Shown here piece after piece: positions 54,980-64,000 of a DNA stretch of 64,000 bases. The notes below the pieces were generated by a model, which saw only the letters and a list, made by a program, of their open reading frames with translations, searched no databases and was not told where the DNA came from. The position numbers and the translations under genes are program-made. Numbering within the stretch: position 1 is the first letter of the stretch; each line of letters starts with the position of its first letter. The stretch comes from Cymbomonas tetramitiformis (taxonomy: Eukaryota; Chlorophyta; Pyramimonadophyceae; Pyramimonadales; Pyramimonadaceae): assembly GCA_001247695.2 (NCBI GenBank), contig LGRX02035263.1, forward strand, positions 52,064 to 116,063. Direction: 5' to 3'.

Positions 54980-57900
54980 ATGCTGGGTGCCCTCGTTGTC
55001 ACAGTGTGCAGCGCCCTCCCGTTGGCGTCCATCACTCACATCTCCGGAGATCCGGCATACCGCAGCAGTGCATGGGATTCTGCGTCTGGGTCTACCGTAT
55101 CTGAGAGTATTAATACGCTGACACCTGCTACAGCTAACTTAGGCTGGAGATCAGATCCGTATACCTGCAGCAATAATGTATGCGATCCCCCGCAGTGGGT
55201 GGCATTTGACCTTCAGCAAGATCGGAGCCTTTGCCATGTAAGCATCGGTGAAAGTTGGAAGACTTGGGAGCTGCATGGGAGCTCCTCACTGTCAGGGCCA
55301 TGGACAACAGTGCAAACATGGGCAAGGGTACAGCCGGCTGACTATTATTGGCCGTCCGATGTAACTTTCGCGTGGTGTTATCACTACGTAACAGGCGCAA
55401 GGGAGGAATGCACGAAGTTTCCTGTGTACTCCAACGAAAAATGGCGGTTTTGGAGGATCTACGTCACAGGCTCGGCTTCCCATTTTGTAAGAATGATGCG
55501 TGTCCACTTCGACGCAGACGCAGGTACACCATTTGCAGGCCTCATTGCTGGCATGTGGTGTCCGATGAGATGTATTGGGCCACCTCGTGCCGCTTTGCTG
55601 GCTGGTGGCATCCAATGAGCTGTATTGGGCCACCTCGCGCCGCTTTGGTGGCTCGCTCGCGGCGTCCAATGAGATGTGTTGGGCCACCTCGCGCCACTTT
55701 GCTGATTTTTGGCGTCCAATGAGATGTGTTGGGCCACCTCGCGCCGCTTTGTTGGTTTGTGGTGTTCAATGAGATGTGTAGGACCAACCCACGCCGCTTT
55801 GCTGGCTTGTGGCGTCCAATGAGATGTGCTGGGCCACCTCATGCCGCTTTGCTGGCTCGTGACATCCAATGAGATGTGCTGGGCCAGCTTGTGCCGTTTA
55901 GCTGGCTTGTGGCATCCAATGAGATGTGTTGGGTTGCCTCGTGCCGCTTCCCTGGCTCGTGGCGTCCAATGAGATGTGTTGGGCCACTTTGCGCCGCTTT
56001 GTTGGCTCGTGGTGTTCAATGAGATGTGTTAGGTCACGTCGTGCCGCTTTGCTTGTTCGTGGCATCCGATGAGATGTGTAGGGGCATGTCGTGCTGCGTT
56101 CTTTGCTGATGACGTCGATGAGATGTGATGGGTTGCCTCGTGCCGTTGAGATGAGCGAGGCTTGTGCGCAGATGATGCGCGAGGCTTGTGCGCAAATGAT
56201 GCGCGAGGCTTGTGTGCGGATGATGCGCGAGGCTTGTGCGCGGACGATGCGTGAGGCTTGTGCGCGGACGATGCGCGAGGCTTGTGCGCGGACGATGCGC
56301 GAGGCTTGTGCGCGGATGATGCGCGAGGCTTGTGTGCGGATGATGCGCGAGGCTTGTGCGCGGACGATGCGCGAGGCTTGTGCGCGGACGATGCGCGAGG
56401 CTTGTGCGCGGACGATGCGCGAGGCTTGTGCGCGGATGATGCGCGAGGCTTGTGCGCGGACGATGCGCGAGGCTTGTGCGCGGACGATGCGCGAGACTTG
56501 TGTGCGGACGATGCGCGAGGCTTGTGCGCGGACGATGCGCGAGACTTGTGCGCGGACGATGCGCGAGGCTTGTGCGCGGAGTGTGATGCAGGCGATATAT
56601 GTGAGTGGCAGAGTACACCGTTTAGCTGACAACATGGGAGCTTGGAGATGCAGAAACTTGTGGAGGAACGTATAGCGCCGACTTCTGCGGCTTCACAGAC
56701 GTTGTTGAACACACATTAAGCGGCACTCTCGCCTTTACTGATTCGACCTCAGACTCGCTTGCAATCGGCACGATCGATGTATCTTATGCGCCACCGCCAC
56801 CATCCTCCCCTCCTCCATCCCCACCGCCTCCTCCGTCCCCACCTCCAAGTCCACCTCCATCCCCACCTCCGCCATCTCCCCCGCCACCATCGCCTCCTCC
56901 GCCTAATGTGGACCTTGCAAGCAGCCACACACATATATACCGGCAGGCCTCCACGTCATCAACATGTGCAACAGTGTCTTTGCCCGGCACCGTTCAGTCG
57001 GCCACTATTACTACCACTCCAAGCCCAAGTAAGCATCTCGATTCATGGTCTGGCCTGTATCGTCCAAAGGGATCAGCCAGCAGCACTGCAAAGGAATGGC
57101 CACATTATTTTATTTTGGCGTTTCACCATGCGCCGCTCCTATGTCTATGCATCTAACGGCGCGCAACATCTTCTGCCACCACCACATGTGCTGCTCTGCA
57201 TCCAACGGCGCGCAACATCTTCTGCCACCACCACATGTGATACTCTGCATCCAACGGCGCGCAACATGTTCTGCCACCACCACATGTGCTGCTCTGCATC
57301 TCACGGCGCGCAACATGTTCTGCCACCGCCACATGTGCTGCTCTGCATCTAACGGCGCGCAACATGTTTAGCTACTGAGTTTGGACTACGAGAAACATCA
57401 TTTGTGATACCTAGGCCCGAAATCAAAATTTCCCGGAATTTAGTATGTGCGAGGGTCCGTACGGCGGGAGCCCGGGTCGGTCCTGGATTGAAAGTTGGGT
57501 GCCACCTCCCGAAAGCACGGAGTTTTTTTATTTACAAATGCTACATAGTGTACATAAATGCCCTATAACACCTTATAGGTCACACAATTCCAAATATCGA
57601 GGAAGTTATGATCAGTTTGGGTTTGGGTCTGGGGGAAATGATATGTTTTAGGGCTCATCGGCCACCACACTTCTCGATAGAAATTACGCACTTGATGCAT
57701 GCCTCACACATGGATATGCCAAGCGCAAGTAAAGCTGTCATCAATACATACATATCGAATGTTATAAGCCTTTGCGGCCCTCATACGATGTACGGGTAGT
57801 AGCCATTAGGGGATGTGCAGCTGCGGGATGCTGCAGTTTAGGGGATGTGCAGTTACAGTTGGAAAGCACGGCGGAAGCTTTGCTGAGGGTGCGACACAGC

Positions 57901-60900
57901 TGCTGTGCTTAGTCATCATCAATTGCCGATCACGTCATGCATTGGTAAAATAATAGGGTCGCTCATTGCACAGACTTGAGACTGTATAGGGTTTTGACTT
58001 TCATGCATCGCCCATTGTCCGTCCATTGGTCTGCATCCATCGCCCAACAGGTTCCATCCATGCATCGACTGTGAGGCCACCGGGGGACTTGCTGGCCGGA
58101 ATCGCTCACTCCGACACCGTCGGGACCCATCCTACATTGAGTTGCGTGAAGTTGTGCGGTCTCGCATGTTCTGCAGTGATTGGAAAATACATGCATCCAT
58201 CCATGCTGCTTGGCATTGGTTAAGAGGTGGCTCACGCCGTTCAATTTGTGTGTGTGTGTGTGCGTCAGTGGGTAGCCCACGGCCCTTCATCGCTTCATCT
58301 TGACCAGGGGTACAATCAGAAATCAATGTGCTTTCGTCATGCCTGCTATACTATTGGAGTGTGAGCTCACGGTGCTATGCTGGGTGCCCTCGTTGTCACA
58401 GTGTGCAGCGCCCTCCCGTTGGCGTCCATCACTCACATCTCCGGAGATCCGGCATACCGCAGCAGTGCGTGGGATTCTGCGTCTGGGTCTACCGTATCTG
58501 AGAGTATTAATACGCTGACACCTGCTACAGCTAACTTAGGCTGGAGATCAGATCCGTATACCTGCAGCAATAATGTATGCGATCCCCCGCAGTGGGTGGC
58601 ATTTGACCTTCAGCAAGATCGGAGCCTTTGCCATGTAAGCATCGGTGAAAGTTGGAAGACTTGGGAGCTGCATGGGAGCTCCTCACTGTCAGGGCCATGG
58701 ACAACAGTGCAAACATGGGCAAGGGTACAGCCGGCTGACTATTATTGGCCGTCCGATGTAACTTTCGCGTGGTGTTATCACTACGTAACAGGCGCAAGGG
58801 AGGAATGCACGAAGTTTCCTGTGTACTCCAACGAAAAATGGCGGTTTTGGAGGATCTACGTCACAGGCTCGGCTTCCCATTTTGTAAGAATGATGCGTGT
58901 CCACTTCGACGCAGACGCAGGTACACCATTTACAGGCCTCATTGCTGGCATGTGGTGTCCAATGAGATGTATTGGGCCACCTCGTGCCGCTTTGCTGGCT
59001 GGTGGCGTCCAATGAGCTGTGTTGGGCCACCTCGCGCCACTTTGCTGGTTTTTGGCGTCCAACGAGAGCCATTTGAGAGGCGCTTCGATGCGCAGCCGGC
59101 TGGCGCTTTCGAGCCAATCAGATCCATTTGAGAGGGGCTTCGATGCGCAGCCGGCTGGCGCACTCGAGCCAATCAAATCCATTTGAGAGGCGCTTTGATG
59201 CGCAGCCGGCTGGCGCACTCGAGCCAATCAGATCCATTTGAGAGGGGCTTCGATGCGCAGCCGGCTGGCGCACTCGAGCCAATAAGATCCATTTGAGAGG
59301 CGCTTCGATGCGCAGCCGGCTGGCGCACTCGAGCTAATCAGATCCATTTGAGAGGCGCTTCGATGCGCAGCCGGCTGGCGCACTCGAGCTAATCAGATCC
59401 ATTTGAGAGGCGCTTCGATGCGCAGCCGGCTGGCGCTTTCGAGCCAATCAGATCCATTTGAGAGGGGCTTCGATGCGCAGCCGGCTGGCGCACTCGAGCC
59501 ATTCAGATCCATTTGAGAGGCGCTTCGATGCGCAGCCGGCCGGCGCACTCGAGCCAATCAAATCCATTTGAGAGGCGCTTCGATGCGCAGCCGGCCGGCG
59601 CACTCGAGCCAATTAGATCCATTTGAGAGGCGCTTCGATGCGCAGCCGGCTGGCGCACTCGAGCCAATCAGATCCATTCGAGAGGCGCTTCGACGCGCAG
59701 CCGGCTGGCGCACTCGAGCTAATCAGATCCATTTGAGAGGCGCTTCGATGCGCAGCCGGCTGGCGCACTCGAGCCAATCAGATCCATTTGAGAGGCGCTT
59801 CGATGCGCAGCCGGCTGGCGCACTCAAGCCAATCAGATCCATTTGAGAGGCGCTTCGATGCGCAGTGCTATCCAGTGACCCCGCACTTGTCCATGCTGGA
59901 GCAGCAGTAAACAACTCTTGCTCCCTCTCTGTGTAGAGCATGCGGAGTAGTGCTGCAATTCCATTCGCAAGGCCGCGTGAGAAGGAGCTCGGTCACCGTC
60001 AAATCTTTTCAATGATACTGCTGAAGTGTTTGCGTCATGCATCCCTGACAACCCTCACTACCGTGCGATGATTTCTGTGGGAACGTGCCGTGGGCTGCTG
60101 CTGATTTCAGCCGCAGGATCGACGTTGGCATGGAATCTGGACCCCAGTAGCATGACGTGCACGGGATCAGCGGCAACGAGTAGGTTCCCATGGCCCATGC
60201 CCTCTCCCCAAAGGCAACACCACGCCAGCCACCTTCAAGGAAGGGACCTCGAACCTCATCCGACGCCCTGTTTGGAATCGGAATATGGCGCCCTCCCGAC
60301 CAACCCTCTTTTCGTTTGAGGAGCCCCTTTCGGGGTTTTTGTTCAGTTTTTATCCCATTGTTTATGTCTGACCTTTGGGCGTGAGCTCACGGTGCTATGC
60401 CGGGTGTCCCCTTTGCCACAGCGTGCGACGGCATCGGATTGTCGTCCATAACTCATGTGGCGGGAGATGCCAGCTATCGCAGTAGTGCAAGGAAACCCAT
60501 GTTTGAGAGTATCAACACGCTTACAACCGAGACATGGCATACATGGCGGTCAGCTTTTTTGTGCCCAATGACGGACAATTTAATATATAATGTGTGCAAT
60601 CCCGCCCAGTGGGTGGCATACGACTTTCAGCAAGCTCGCAGCCTCTGCAGTGTGTGCATCGAAGGCGAAAATCTACACACGTGGGAACTGCAGGGGAGCT
60701 CTTCACTATCAGGGCCATGGACAACGGCACAAACGTTCTCAATGATACCTGGTACTATGAGATGGGCGGACGCCCCATACATCTCGAAGGCCCATCTCGT
60801 AACTGGGGAATCGACGCTTTGCAGGAACTTTCTTGTGACATCCAGCGCGAAATGGCAGTACTGGAGGATCTACATCACTAAAACAAAGCATAGCGGATGG

Positions 60901-63421
60901 TGGGACGCCTATATGAGGCTAGTATTCTTCGAGGAAACTTCAGGTACAGTGGTGGTTGCAGGGCTTGGCAGCAGGGGCATCGTAGCATGGTCTCGTGCCT
61001 CTTTGCTAGGGCATGGTATTCAACGAGATGTGTGGGATCACCTCGTGCCTCTTCGATGGCGCGTGGCGTCCAATGAGATGTGTTGGGCCATCTTGCGCTG
61101 CTTTGCTGGCTTGTGGCATCCAATGAGATGTGTTGGACCACCTCGTGCCACTTTACTGGCTCGCGGCGTCGAATGAGATGTGTAGGACCAGCCCTTACCG
61201 CGTTGCTTGCTTGAGGTGTGCAATGAGATGTGCTGGGCCACCTCGTGCCGCGTTGCTTGCTCGTGGCGTTCGATGAGATGTGTTGGGCCACCTCGTGCCG
61301 CTTTGCTGGCTCGTAGTGTTCAATGAGATGTGTCGGTCCTCCTCGTGCCGCGTTGCTTGTTCGTGGCGTCCGATGAGCTGTGTTGGGCCACCTTGCGCCG
61401 CTTTGCTGGCTCGTGGTGCCCCAATGAGATGTATTGTACTGCCTTGTGCCGCTTTGCATGATCGTGGCGTCCGATGAGATGTGTTGGGCCATGTCGTGAC
61501 ACTTTGCTGGCTTGTGACGTTCAATGAGATGTCAAGATATTGTTTACGCGAGGGCGGATTTACACAAAACTTCCGACTTTCTAGATCGCGAGATATAATC
61601 GTTTTAAATTTGCGCTTAAGTATGGTTAAGTACGGGCAGAAAATGAATGGTATCGACCAAAACTTTTCTAAAACTTGGTCAATTTGATCCCTGAAGTGCG
61701 CAATGCGTTTATAATGGTTTAAGGAAACCGTTTATCGAATAAAAATGTTTTCGGAACTTTTGTGTAAATCTGCAAGTGTAAATTATACCTTGATGTGTTG
61801 GGCCATCTTGCGCCGCTTTGCTGGCTGGTGGCGTTCAATGCGATGTGCTGGGTCATCTTGCGGCACTTTGCTGGCTCGTGGTGTCCAATGAGATGTCTTG
61901 GGCCAGCTTGCAACACTTTGCTGGCTCGTGGTGTCCAATGAGATGTGGTGGGCCACCTCGTGCCGCGTTGCTTGCTCGTGGCGTCGCTGTGCAAGCAACA
62001 CTGCAGTCGAGTGATCTCACCCTCCAGGCAACACCGCAGTCGAGTTATCTCACCCTCCAGGCAACACTGCAGTCGAGTGATGTCACCCTCCAGGCAACAC
62101 CGCAGTCGAGTGATCTCACCCTCCAGGCACAGCACCTTTTGCTTGTCCTGGCAATAGAATGCTGCGCCGCCGCTGTAAATGTTGTATGACGGGTGATGAC
62201 ATTCAATGCAAGCACCGAGCTGCAGCAAGTTCCAACTATTTTCAAAAGATGGGACCCCCTCACTCTACTTTAGATGAAACAAGAGCACAGTGAAATACTG
62301 CACATTGAACGTTTCGGTTGGTCATACAAAATATCCAGGTAGGACTATTGCATATCGATATGCGGGATATCCCAACCTCTCACCGTGTACCCTGGCTGTT
62401 TTGTTAACGAGGAACCCTCACTACTGGGCAGCGGGTAGGTCTGTCGATGATGAGCCCTCAGTGATGAACAATTCTGCAATGGGATTGTGATATTTTGTAG
62501 GTGAAGAATGCTCCAGCCCGTACGAGAAAGCGCTGTGTGGTTTTGAGGTTGGAACACACTCCATTTCTGGCGAGCTAGTCTTCTCAGATACCACTCCAAC
62601 CTCCCTTGCCATCGGGACTCTCAATGTATACCATGCGCCCGCTCCACCACCACCACCCCGCCGCCCACCCTCCACCATCTCCCCCCACCCCCACCTCGCC
62701 CCCACCTCCCCTCCACCTCCGCGCTCCGCCTCTCCACCTCCTCCGCTCCACCTCCCTCACCTCACCTTCCGCCTCCGCTCCACCTCTCTCTCTCCACCTC
62801 GCTCCGCTCTACCTCCTCCACCCTCGCTTCCGCTCCCCGCCTCCGCCACCGCTCCCCCACCCCCACCACCGCCCACCGCTCCCACCTCCTCCACCTCACC
62901 CCCCACCCCACCTCCCTCCACCCCCACCCCCACCCCCTCCACCTCCACCGCCCCCACCCCCACCCCCTCACCTCCGCTCCGCTCCGCCCACCCCCACCAC
63001 CACCCCACCTCCACCCGCTCCGCCTCCGCCACCCCGCCACCCCGCTTACCTCGCCGCCAAGTCCTCTCCCCCTCCTCCCCCCACCTCCACCCCTCCCTCT
63101 CCTCTCCCTTCCCCTCGCCACCTCCTGTGATCAGCGTCGGCGGTTCCCTCGGCTATGTGCATCTCTGGGCTGTGGATGGCGACCCAGCAGCAACCTGTAC
63201 ACGGCCGTACTTCTCGCCGTACGAAATAGTTAGCATCAATGTGGCAACGACCTCCGGCCCCGTCTCTCTAAGTTGGAGTTTTACGGCCTCTGACGTAGAG
63301 TGTGATGACTACTATTGCTCAGTGACCATGTGCGGATGGTCGCCGGGGGACTACCGCATCGAAGGGACCATCGACTTCTCCGACTCAAACTCTGGTGAAA
63401 GCAATCTAATCAACGGCACAG
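54980..63421 (+). CDS. Modular extracellular protein gene: discoidin-like and Pro-rich exons
   Basis: At least five exons on the plus strand are all phase 1 at both ends: 55005-55523, 56654-57028, 58402-58920, 60422-60943 and 62501-63421. Three encode a discoidin/F5-8C-like domain (about 172 aa each) and two encode a Cys-containing beta-type module followed or preceded by SPPPP-rich linkers of the pherophorin/hydroxyproline-rich kind. Such proteins form algal cell-wall or scale matrix (family knowledge). The ATG at 54980 begins a signal-peptide-like MLGALVVTVCSALPLAS, but the CACAG acceptor at 55001-55004 suggests this is an internal exon. It may be one long gene or several tandem ones, since ATG and flanks recur before each discoidin exon. 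The 3' end is not seen. Confidence 0.6.
55005..55523 (+). CDS. Discoidin (F5/8C)-like exon 1
   Basis: 519 nt, acceptor TTGTCACAG, donor GTACAC. Motifs: ITHISGDPAYRSSAWDS, WVAFDLQQDRSLCHVSIG, WELHGSSSLSGPWTTVQTW, KWRFWRIYVTG and MMRVHFDADA. Order and spacing match a galactose-binding-like F5/8C fold, with six or more Cys for disulfides. A carbohydrate or matrix ligand is inferred. Confidence 0.65.
55550..56140. repeat. ~50-bp minisatellite, about eleven copies
   Basis: Unit: GTCCAATGAGATGTGTTGGG then CCACCTCGCGCCGCTTTGCTGGCTCGTG. The same family recurs at 58950-59060, 60990-61530 and 61795-61985, always between exons of the modular gene. Confidence 0.95.
56145..56590. repeat. 24-bp tandem repeat, about eighteen copies
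   Basis: GATGCGCGAGGCTTGTGCGC plus GGAC. A 24-bp period keeps all frames open on both strands, which explains several long overlapping ORFs here. Confidence 0.97.
56654..57028 (+). CDS. Cys-module plus Pro-rich exon
   Basis: 375 nt, acceptor GGAGATGCAG, donor GTAAGC, phase 1 at both ends. It reads ETCGGTYSADFCGFTDVVEH, SGTLAFTDSTSDSLAIGTID, then a (S)PPPP run of about 40 residues and STCATVSLPGTVQSATIT. The first part parallels the exon at 62501 (CGFEVGTHSISGELVFSD). The Pro-rich stretch resembles hydroxyproline-rich rods of algal wall proteins. Confidence 0.6.
57150..57372. repeat. ~50-bp minisatellite
   Basis: Four to five units of TAACGGCGCGCAACATCTTC then TGCCACCACCACATGTGCTGCTCTGCATC. 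Confidence 0.9.
57373..58261. other. Intronic or intergenic DNA, no gene seen
   Basis: Short ORFs only. It holds the second locus of the TTTAGGGGATGTGCAG repeat (57808-57862) and a (GT)n run at about 58245-58262. Confidence 0.35.
58402..58920 (+). CDS. Discoidin (F5/8C)-like exon 2, near-identical copy of exon 1
   Basis: 519 nt with the same borders as 55005-55523. The protein is identical as far as I can read. One synonymous difference (GCG for GCA in SSAWDS) was noticed. It belongs to a duplication of roughly 740 bp (about 54875-55620 and 58262-59018) that includes flanking intron. Confidence 0.65.
59065..59865. repeat. 55-bp minisatellite, about fourteen copies
   Basis: Unit: ATCCATTTGAGAGGCGCTTC then GATGCGCAGCCGGCTGGCGCACTCGAGCCAATCAG. 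ATCCATTTG starts at 59122, 59177 and 59232, giving the exact 55-bp period. It starts within a ~50-bp-family repeat unit. Confidence 0.97.
59970..60179 (+). other. Possible further exon of the modular gene
   Basis: Open segment reading FNDTAEVFASCIPDNPHYRA, MISVGTCRGLLLISAAGS and LDPSSMTCTGSAAT, ending phase 1 at a GTAGGT donor (60180). Three Cys and the phase match the neighbouring exons. The acceptor (about 59975) has no clear pyrimidine tract. Confidence 0.35.
60422..60943 (+). CDS. Discoidin (F5/8C)-like exon 3, divergent
   Basis: 522 nt, acceptor TTTGCCACAG, donor GTACAG, phase 1. It reads ITHVAGDASYRSSARKPMFE, WVAYDFQQARSLCSVCIEG, WELQGSSSLSGPWTTAQTF and KWQYWRIYITKTK. It is clearly older than the exon 1/2 duplication but keeps the same landmarks and Cys placement. 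Confidence 0.65.
60990..61985. repeat. Two further blocks of the ~50-bp minisatellite
   Basis: About ten units at 60990-61530 and four at 61795-61985, separated by ~250 bp of AT-rich unique DNA. Just beyond, 61990-62130 holds a ~33-bp repeat CAACACTGCAGTCGAGTGAT then CTCACCCTCCAGG, four copies. Confidence 0.9.
62501..63421 (+). CDS. Cys-module, long Pro-rich linker and second module exon
   Basis: 921 nt, acceptor TATTTTGTAG, donor GTAGAC, phase 1 at both ends, one open frame. It begins EECSSPYEKALCGFEVGTHS, SGELVFSDTTPTSLAIGTLN, then about 160 residues of Pro/Ser/Thr-rich linker (62640-63130). It ends with SVGGSLGYVHLWAVDGDPAA, FTASDVECDDYYCSVTMCGW and YRIEGTIDFSDSNSGESNLI. The two flanking modules share the G-I/L-G-x-I/L-x-F-SD pattern, so they are repeats of one domain. 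The linker would be an extended, probably hydroxylated rod. Confidence 0.6.
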
Positions 63422-64000
63422 GTAGACCGCCTCTTCGGTGCAACAATGTCCCAGCCCGGTTGGCATTGCAGCAGGATATACTGCTTACCGTGGCGGGCCG
63501 GCCCGGGGCCGTAGCTCGCCTCTCCAGGCCGCATGCGGGTCGATGGAGTATGTGGGTGCGGGCCGTGACGTTCAAGATGAAAATAGCACGGGAGCGTTGT
63601 GCCTTGTGCCATTGGATTGTAAACGTCCTCATCCTTAAACCCTTGATCATGATGCTGGGGACTTGGCACGCAACCAGCGCCCCAACAGTACTTGTCTTGT
63701 CCAAATTTGCCCAAAACTCCGGTTGGGCATATATCGACGTGGTCATTCACACGCATATAACCCGCTCCTGGCCTCTTCGTTGGCTATCAGAGATTCTCTG
63801 CAGAGCACTAGATTGACCGGAGAAAGCTCATGTGGTGCCGTCAGATTGCGCGTTGTCTATTAGGATAGCCACCTATGTATTCTGTAGGTTTTGGCGCTTA
63901 GCTGGCGCTTCGATCATCCCATGAGGGGTCTCTTCCCTCCTTGAACGGTGTGTAAATTATGTACAATTCGGATTTCGTATTGACATGCTTGCTATTTGTG
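63422..64000. other. Downstream intron or 3' region, no gene seen
   Basis: After the GTAGAC donor the open frame continues to 63816 but loses the domain pattern. No further exon could be recognised before the window ends. Confidence 0.35.

Noticed and set aside
56029..56712. Long Ala/Ser/Arg or Cys/Asp/Ala repeat proteins on both strands
   Set aside because: A 24-bp tandem repeat leaves every frame open. Ordinary repeat artefact.

Overview
The window looks like nuclear DNA of a green alga, most likely a repeat-rich prasinophyte such as a Pyramimonadales relative (inference). The reasons are spliced genes with GT-AG introns, leucine-rich-repeat (LRR) exons carrying a LTGTVPTELGALT repeat, Pro-rich SPPPP matrix proteins, TTTTAGGG-like motifs, and a very high load of minisatellites and nested transposons. 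No bacterial operon structure, rRNA gene or CRISPR array was seen.

Layout. 1-5.6 kb: an edge-truncated minus-strand gene, a second minus-strand hypothetical gene, and a spliced plus-strand DDE-type transposase-like gene (DUF7869-like). Two tandem arrays here share the same 20-bp palindrome. 5.8-28.5 kb: a plus-strand Ulp1-like protease ORF followed by a large, decayed Helitron (N-terminal region, HUH Rep, Pif1-type helicase). The Helitron frame is split by two terminal-inverted-repeat (TIR) insertions, 9342-15270 (5.9 kb) and 19270-25974 (6.7 kb). Each is flanked by a 3-bp repeat, and removing each rejoins the Helitron frame. Both insertions are filled with satellites, hairpins, tRNA-like sequence and what look like captured exons. 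28.5-30.8 kb: short repeats without a recognised gene. 30.9-31.9 kb: a YbeY-type endoribonuclease gene.

33.7-41.6 kb, minus strand: the 3' part of one gene that can be pieced together by intron phase as LRR ectodomain, LRR C-cap, transmembrane helix, SAM domain and protein kinase. Its LRR exons are 72-nt phase-2 exons carried in large tandem units, two of them 852 bp apart, and its 5' end is not found. 42-45.2 kb: sequence without a convincing gene and one MITE-like inverted-repeat element. 45.3-54.6 kb: a tyrosine-recombinase retrotransposon (DIRS/Ngaro/PAT type, minus strand) with Gag, RT-RNase H and recombinase. Its gag is interrupted by an LTR-retroelement remnant carrying its own large Gag-like ORF. 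54.9-63.4 kb, plus strand: a modular extracellular protein gene made of phase-1 exons, with three discoidin-like (F5/8C-like) exons and two Pro-rich exons, separated by introns packed with minisatellites.

Overall, roughly two thirds of the window is mobile or tandemly repeated DNA. The host genes with a recognisable role are the YbeY homologue, the LRR-SAM receptor kinase and the matrix/adhesion-type modular gene.
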